From JASEGV01 sp947085285 (GTDB taxonomy: Bacteria; Bacteroidota; Ignavibacteria; UBA10030; BY39), in the NCBI GenBank assembly GCA_947085285.1, contig CAMTVZ010000198.1, forward strand, positions 1 through 19,890: DNA of 19,890 bases, read 5' to 3'. The position numbers were made by a program, and so were the translations under genes. This document shows, one piece after another, positions 17,226 to 19,890 of this stretch. Every line of letters starts with the position of its first letter. The stretch's first letter is position 1. The notes below the pieces were generated by a model that was not told the DNA's origin, made no database searches, and worked only from the letters and a program-made list of their open reading frames with translations.

Positions 17226-17259
17226 CCAAACTTGAATCTTGCCTGAACGTGAGTCGCAC
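17213..17259. repeat. 12-bp perfect inverted repeat (palindromic element)
   Basis: GTGCGACTCACG at 17213-17224 is matched exactly by its reverse complement at 17248-17259 across a 23-base loop. The match continues by about three more pairs with one bulged base. No T-run follows, so it is more likely an interspersed palindromic repeat than a plain terminator, although the hairpin could end transcription of the AbgT-family gene. The left arm recurs at 18443-18461 without the right arm. Confidence 0.85.
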
Positions 17260-17268
17260 ATTTCTTGT

Positions 17269-17412
17269 CTAAAACAAATGACCCTTTTTGAATTGCCAAA
17301 CATTTACACTTGTAATAAGCATTGCCATACCTAATAAGATTGCAATGTTTGGAATAATTTCCACTGTTCCAACACCGCGCCATAGAACTTGCTGAATTCC
17401 ATCCATCCAATA
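17269..17412 (-). pseudogene. C-terminal fragment of an ABC-2 type transporter permease
   Basis: On the minus strand, 47 open codons from 17412 to the TAG at 17269-17271 read YWMDGIQQVLWRG, then EIIPNIAILLGMAMLITSV and a basic end QFKKGHLF. This matches the usual end of ABC-2 permeases: a polar segment with an RG, a PNI-type start of the last membrane helix, then a short basic tail. An in-frame TGA (17415-17413) closes the frame upstream, and the codons beyond it do not look like permease. It is read as a decayed remnant. A longer overlapping frame in another register (17186-17542) is judged spurious. Confidence 0.5.
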
Positions 17413-17488
17413 TCAATACGCCTTGCCGGTATTTATCAATATTATCGTATGTATCAACCCTGTTTTTTTTGTATGTCGTATTAGCTTG

Positions 17489-17514
17489 TCCGTCCTTTGG
17501 CGGATCAAATCCGC
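17489..17514. repeat. Overlapping hairpins of the TCCGCC/GGCGGA repeat type
   Basis: A stem pairs 17489-17494 with 17499-17504 (TCCGTC with GGCGGA, one wobble). It overlaps a second perfect 6-bp stem, GCGGAT-CAA-ATCCGC, at 17500-17514. A related GGCGGA unit appears at 18300-18326. These GC-rich palindromes stand out in an AT-rich stretch. Confidence 0.6.
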
Positions 17515-17522
17515 TTCCCTTT

Positions 17523-17795
17523 TCATTTTGAAAAACCCTCAACTTTATACTTAATTGTCGTTGTGTTTATCTCCCCCGGCGATTTAAAGTATTCCCACGT
17601 CTCATTGGAATTATATGCTACATTTGTTATATTATTATCAGAGAAACTAAAACGACCGGTATCGGTAGCGTCTATAAAATCGGGAACAGCAGTTCCGGCT
17701 GCACGCCGTAGCCCGTGCACCATTAAAGGTGATAAGTCGCTACACTTAGTTTCTCTTTTGTTTTTATATATTACAAACTTCGATGTCTTTTCCAT
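17523..17795 (-). CDS. Unrecognised small ORF, 90 residues
   Basis: I do not recognise this protein. It has no membrane segment or signal peptide. Its N-terminus is Lys-rich (MEKTSKFVIYKNKRETK), and its middle reads AAGTAVPDFIDATDTGRF. Its composition is ordinary and non-repetitive. No good ribosome binding site precedes the ATG; a tiny ATGAAAAAAACATAA frame lies just upstream. It sits downstream (in minus orientation) of the attC-like structure at 17853-17919, where a cassette gene would be expected. It could also be a fragment of a longer lost gene or chance. Confidence 0.3.
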   Translation of the reverse strand: MEKTSKFVIYKNKRETKCSDLSPLMVHGLRRAAGTAVPDFIDATDTGRFSFSDNNITNVAYNSNETWEYFKSPGEINTTTIKYKVEGFSK

Positions 17796-17852
17796 TTTAA
17801 TGCGTTTATGTTTTTTTCATTCCAACTTCCTTTCGCATGTAATTAGCTGCTG

Positions 17853-17919
17853 TTGGCTAACGGCGTTGTTTTTAAGCCGCCACACAAAACAACAATGCAG
17901 CTTTGAAAACAAAGGCCAA
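17853..17919 (-). repeat. Degenerate attC-like imperfect palindrome
   Basis: Read on the minus strand, the 3' part has a GCGGCTTAA block followed about 10 bases later by GTTAGCC, like the L' and R' boxes of integron attC sites. On the 5' side the inner box AAGCCGC (17874-17880) pairs with GCAGCTT (17897-17903) with one mismatch. The outer TTGGC (17853-17857) pairs with GCCAA (17915-17919). The 5' R box lacks the conserved AAC, so the site is at best decayed. Same orientation as the structure at 17985-18040. Confidence 0.25.
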
Positions 17920-17984
17920 TAATTATTTTAATTTAGTTTTGTTCATTACACTCAAAGATCAACTATTTTTTTACAACGCTACTT

Positions 17985-18040
17985 TATAACCACACAAATG
18001 CCGCAACTATTAAAGCGGACGGCTTGAAGAGCGGGTTATA
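17985..18040 (-). repeat. attC-like recombination site candidate
   Basis: On the minus strand the order is TATAACC, an unpaired spacer, TTCAAGCCG, a short variable stem-loop (CCGC pairing GCGG around a 10-base loop), CGGCATTTG, a spacer, then GGTTATA. The outer boxes (18034-18040 and 17985-17991) are perfect 7-base reverse complements. The inner boxes pair as CAAGCCG with CGGC-(A/T bulge)-TTG, so unpaired bases sit in one arm, as in known attC sites. The size (56 bases) is in the range of short attC sites. The stop codon of the ORF at 18036-18317 lies inside the first box, as is common for cassette genes. No integrase gene is present. Confidence 0.35.
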
Positions 18041-18317
18041 TTTTTATTCTTGCTATTGCAGATTCCAACCTCATTAAAAAGTAATCATCTTTTGGTATTA
18101 CGCTACTAAGAATATCATATAATCTTTCCCAAGTGATAACTACACAGTCTGAAATATCATATTCGTATGGTAGAATTAATAAATGCAATTTATTAGTAAA
18201 TGATTTTTGCGTTGTGTTTAGAATAATATCAAAAATATATTTCTGTTTTAAGTTTAGAATATAACTATTAATTATCCCGTCAACTTGCGGTATAACATTT
18301 CCACCTGAGGCGGACAT
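18036..18317 (-). CDS. Unrecognised small ORF, 93 residues, ending in attC-like site
   Basis: I do not recognise this protein. After a short N-terminus encoded by the GGCGGA repeat (MSASGGN), it reads as a plausible natural protein: VDGIINSYILNLKQKYIFDIIL, then a Leu-rich strand KLHLLILPYEYDIS, then CVVITWERLYDIL and DYFLMRLESAIARIKI. There is no signal peptide or clear membrane helix. It resembles the C-terminal part of a larger soluble protein, so it may be truncated, with its start replaced by the repeat. A stop lies a few codons upstream in frame. Its TAA is inside the attC-like box at 18034-18040. Confidence 0.35.
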   Translation of the reverse strand: MSASGGNVIPQVDGIINSYILNLKQKYIFDIILNTTQKSFTNKLHLLILPYEYDISDCVVITWERLYDILSSVIPKDDYFLMRLESAIARIKI

Positions 18318-18326
18318 TCCGGCGGA
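18300..18326. repeat. GGCGGA hairpin repeat
   Basis: TCCACC (18300-18305) pairs with GGCGGA (18309-18314) apart from one mismatch. GGCGGA is repeated directly at 18321-18326. The same unit occurs at 17499-17504. The apparent start codon of the 93-residue ORF lies within it. Confidence 0.5.
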
Positions 18327-18442
18327 GAGAATGCTATCTACTTACACCTTCCTTCATGATATACTTCATATATTTAAAAATCGAAAGGTGGCAGAAAATG
18401 CAAGAGTAAAATACTATTCTTCCCCAATAAAATCAACTTGCT

Positions 18443-18461
18443 GTCGAAGTGCGACTCACGC
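18443..18461. repeat. 19-base direct repeat, copy 2, abutting the broken ABC-F gene
   Basis: GTCGAAGTGCGACTCACGC here is identical to 17207-17225, 1236 bases away in the same orientation. The matching right arm present near copy 1 is missing here. Recognisable ABC-F coding sequence on the minus strand ends at the edge of this repeat. Confidence 0.9.
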
Positions 18462-19195
18462 TCGACCTTATCAAGCATGAAGTCGGTGTAATTACCGGTG
18501 TGTGTGGAACAGACACCATTCGCAAGCTCGATAATCCGGGTCTAAATTGAATCGAGAAAATATCTATCGTGAGTAACAAAGAGACATGCGCCGGAGTATT
18601 TTTCCAAAAATTCCTCCATCCACTCTATCGATTGCGTATCGAGATGATTTGTGGGTTCGTCGAGTATGAGAAGATCAGGACGTGCGATAATTGCTTTACA
18701 CAACGCTACATGACGTTTCTCTCCGCCTGAGAGCGTCATAATACTACGGGTTTTCTCAGGCACATTCAGCGAGTGCATCGCTGTTTCAATCCTGTTTTCT
18801 AAATTCCACCCATCCCGATGGTGAATGTGCGCCTCAAGGAGATGCCGTCTTTTTGATGTTGGAGGTAGCGATTCATATTCCCTGAGAATATCAATAACAT
18901 CGTGTGCTCCCTCCACAATATCCTCATACACCGATGATGCAGGGTCGAGCTGAAAGTCTTGGGATAGGTAGCCAATTACGATGTCCCTCCGTCGTGTTAC
19001 CGTTCCCAAATCCGGTTCCATCATGCCAGCAATAATTTTCAGAAGCGTTGATTTACCTGAGCCATTGTTTCCGATCAATCCGATTCTATCTGCTTGATGA
19101 ATGCTCATTGTGGCGTTATTTAACACAACTTGATCACCGAAGCGAATTGATAGTTCAGGTGCGGCAATAAGGACGGGGCTTATCGGTTTAGACAT
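18461..19195 (-). pseudogene. ABC-F family ATPase, truncated after first ABC domain
   Basis: ABC-F proteins are soluble twin-ATPase proteins acting on the ribosome, about 520-650 residues long. Here only the first ATPase domain survives. It has GNNGSGKST (42-50), the signature LSGGE (155-159), Walker B LLILDEPTNHLD (175-186) and the H-loop VTHDRYFLD with His209. An in-frame TAG at 18542-18544 stops translation at residue 217. Beyond it the same frame still reads TRIIELANG, then HTGNYTDFMLDKVE, the normal ABC-F continuation. Similarity then ends at the 19-base repeat at 18461. Both a nonsense change and loss of the 3' half are therefore visible. The gene is richer in G+C (about 44% in three hand-counted lines) than the housekeeping genes. 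AAGAGAAC precedes the ATG. Confidence 0.88.
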
Positions 19196-19541
19196 TGTTC
19201 TCTTTTCATGTACAAAATATAGCTTTTCTTTACTCTATTATCAAAAAGGAACGACAAGATATTATTGGAATGAGGGATTAATGGAATATTGGAATGTTGA
19301 TCGACAATTCGATTCATCAAGAGTGATGAACTCTTTGCGAACTTGGCGCCTTCCCGACCTGCGTGCCGATGCACTTAGGCAGGTAGGTCTGCGCTTATTG
19401 CGGCTATTTTCTAAAAAATAACACACGCCTGCTAACCACAGATAGAATATATTGAATGAGAATGACAGGGTGTTATACAATTGCAACACCAACGAATATA
19501 CGAACCTATCTTGCAATGGTATCCATTCATCGATACGTTCG
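19196..19541. other. Gene-free spacer with decayed repeats
   Basis: This 346-base stretch between the broken ABC-F gene and the RelE remnant holds no convincing gene. It includes three TTGGAAT/ATGGAAT-like units near 19265-19300, a CTTTGCGAACTTGGCGCCTT stretch resembling decayed low-complexity repeats, and the palindrome at 19357-19384. Overlapping open frames here are short and have no recognisable content. Confidence 0.5.
19357..19384. repeat. Nested hairpin ACCTGC-GTGC / GCAC-GCAGGT
   Basis: ACCTGC (19357-19362) pairs with GCAGGT (19379-19384), and directly inside it GTGC (19363-19366) pairs with GCAC (19371-19374). A TTAG bulge lies on one side. This gives ten base pairs in two blocks. 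It looks like an interspersed palindromic repeat rather than a terminator, since no T-run follows. Confidence 0.55.
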
Positions 19542-19801
19542 TTATTTATAAACATCCTTGCGATGGCGTACCTTTGTTACCTTAATTTCTTTTCCATCGT
19601 CAAAGACTTTATAAACAATCCTGTAATCACCAACACGTATTCGATATAATTTTTTTCTCCCGACAATTTTATAACACCCGCTGGGCGAGGCACATTTTGT
19701 AAGGCATCAATTTTCAGAGCAATCCGAGTTTTAATTTCGTGTGGTAAGTTTCGAAATTCTCTTGCTGCAGAGTTAACAAAGGTAACAGTGTATCGTTCCA
19801 C
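19542..19801 (-). pseudogene. RelE/ParE-family toxin, frameshifted
   Basis: RelE-type toxins are small ribosome-dependent mRNA endonucleases or relatives. From a GTG at 19801-19799 the frame reads MERYTVTFVNSAAREFRNLP and reaches KLSGEK at residue 50. There it enters a run of seven A (minus strand, 19656-19650). In the existing frame it continues as unrelated sequence to a stop at 19577 (74 residues). In the -1 frame it continues as a normal RelE end: LYRIRVGDYRIVYKVFDD, then KVRHRKDVYK and a stop at 19542, total about 86 residues. The conserved basic and tyrosine residues of the family lie in that second part. The gene starts 4 bases after the antitoxin stop. It may be a dead gene, a sequencing error in the homopolymer, or a site of slippage. 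Confidence 0.85.
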
Positions 19802-19805
19802 AATT

Positions 19806-19890
19806 TTACTTTGTGTTCTCTATTTCCTTCTTCAATTCTTCCCAAGCAACCGTTGGCTCATCATCTCTTTCAGCAGAAACCAAGATATCG
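19806..19890 (-). CDS. C-terminal part of a toxin-antitoxin antitoxin (partial)
   Basis: Twenty-seven codons at the window edge read DILVSAERDDEPTVAWEEL, then KKEIENTK and a TAA at 19808-19806. The RDDEPTVAWEEL pattern is typical of the C-terminal tail of small RelB-like or Phd-like antitoxins paired with RelE toxins, and the RelE frame starts 4 bases later. The N-terminal DNA-binding part lies outside the window, so the exact family cannot be decided. Confidence 0.7.
   Translation of the reverse strand, partial: DILVSAERDDEPTVAWEELKKEIENTK

Noticed and set aside
17213..17259. The perfect palindrome as a standard rho-independent terminator
   Set aside because: The loop is 23 bases and no T-run follows, and one arm recurs 1.2 kb away. 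An interspersed repeat explains this better.
17186..17542. A 118-codon minus-strand open frame across the palindrome and permease fragment
   Set aside because: Its C-terminal end is encoded by the 12-bp palindrome and it runs back into the AbgT-family gene. The permease remnant is in a different frame of the same bases and makes far better protein sense.
17497..17922. A 141-codon plus-strand open frame
   Set aside because: It is antisense to the 90-residue ORF and runs through the attC-like palindrome. Its translation has no recognisable content.
18498..18518. Hairpin GGTGT...ACACC downstream of the ABC-F stop as a terminator
   Set aside because: It lies in sequence that still encodes ABC-F residues after the TAG and has no T-run in either direction, so it is probably incidental.
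1..19890. tRNA, rRNA or riboswitch genes
   Set aside because: No cloverleaf, rRNA-like block or known riboswitch core was recognised by eye on either strand, including upstream of ribD/ribE where an FMN riboswitch might be expected.

Overview
The window is AT-rich and carries a compact bacterial chromosome segment that changes character along its length. Positions 40-12043 hold eleven tightly packed housekeeping genes, all on the minus strand. Positions 12281-17201 hold six plus-strand genes. Positions 17202-19890 are a degraded, repeat-rich stretch made of gene fragments, palindromes and two broken genes. The gene set includes BshB1 of bacillithiol synthesis, MEP-pathway Dxs, complex I NuoN, a fused NAD(P)HX epimerase/dehydratase and class I PurE with PurK. 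Several ribosome binding sites look like Shine-Dalgarno sequences (before ribE, bshB1, abgT and nuoN). This suggests the Bacteroidota/Chlorobi (Ignavibacteria-like) side of the tree. That placement is an inference from gene content and base composition, not from a marker gene.

Minus-strand block, read in transcription order from 12043 down to 40: xseA, xseB, dxs, a Gfo/Idh/MocA oxidoreductase, ribD, ribE, nuoN, nnr (fused YjeF), vanZ-like, a CorC/HlyC-type membrane protein, tgt. Most junctions overlap or are a few bases long; the larger gaps are 68 bases (ribE/nuoN) and 54 bases (corC-like/tgt). The block therefore looks like one long operon or two nested ones. It mixes exonuclease VII, isoprenoid precursor synthesis, riboflavin synthesis, one complex I subunit, nicotinamide nucleotide repair and tRNA queuosine modification. 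A flavin/NAD(H) theme links ribD, ribE, nuoN and nnr.

Plus-strand block: bshB1; a MntA/HepT (nucleotidyltransferase/HEPN) toxin-antitoxin pair; purK and purE, which act consecutively on AIR in purine synthesis; and an AbgT-family transporter.

The tail (17202-19890) contains the C-terminal remnant of an ABC-2 permease, two unrecognised small ORFs, two structures resembling integron attC sites in the same orientation, and a 19-base direct repeat whose first copy belongs to a 12-bp perfect palindrome. It also contains an ABC-F ATPase gene broken by an in-frame TAG and cut off at the second copy of that repeat. A RelE-type toxin gene is frameshifted in a run of seven A, with the end of its antitoxin gene at the window edge. 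This is the only region with real surprises. I saw no convincing new multi-gene system. The most interesting candidates are the possible cassette-array remnant and the two broken genes whose missing parts are still legible.
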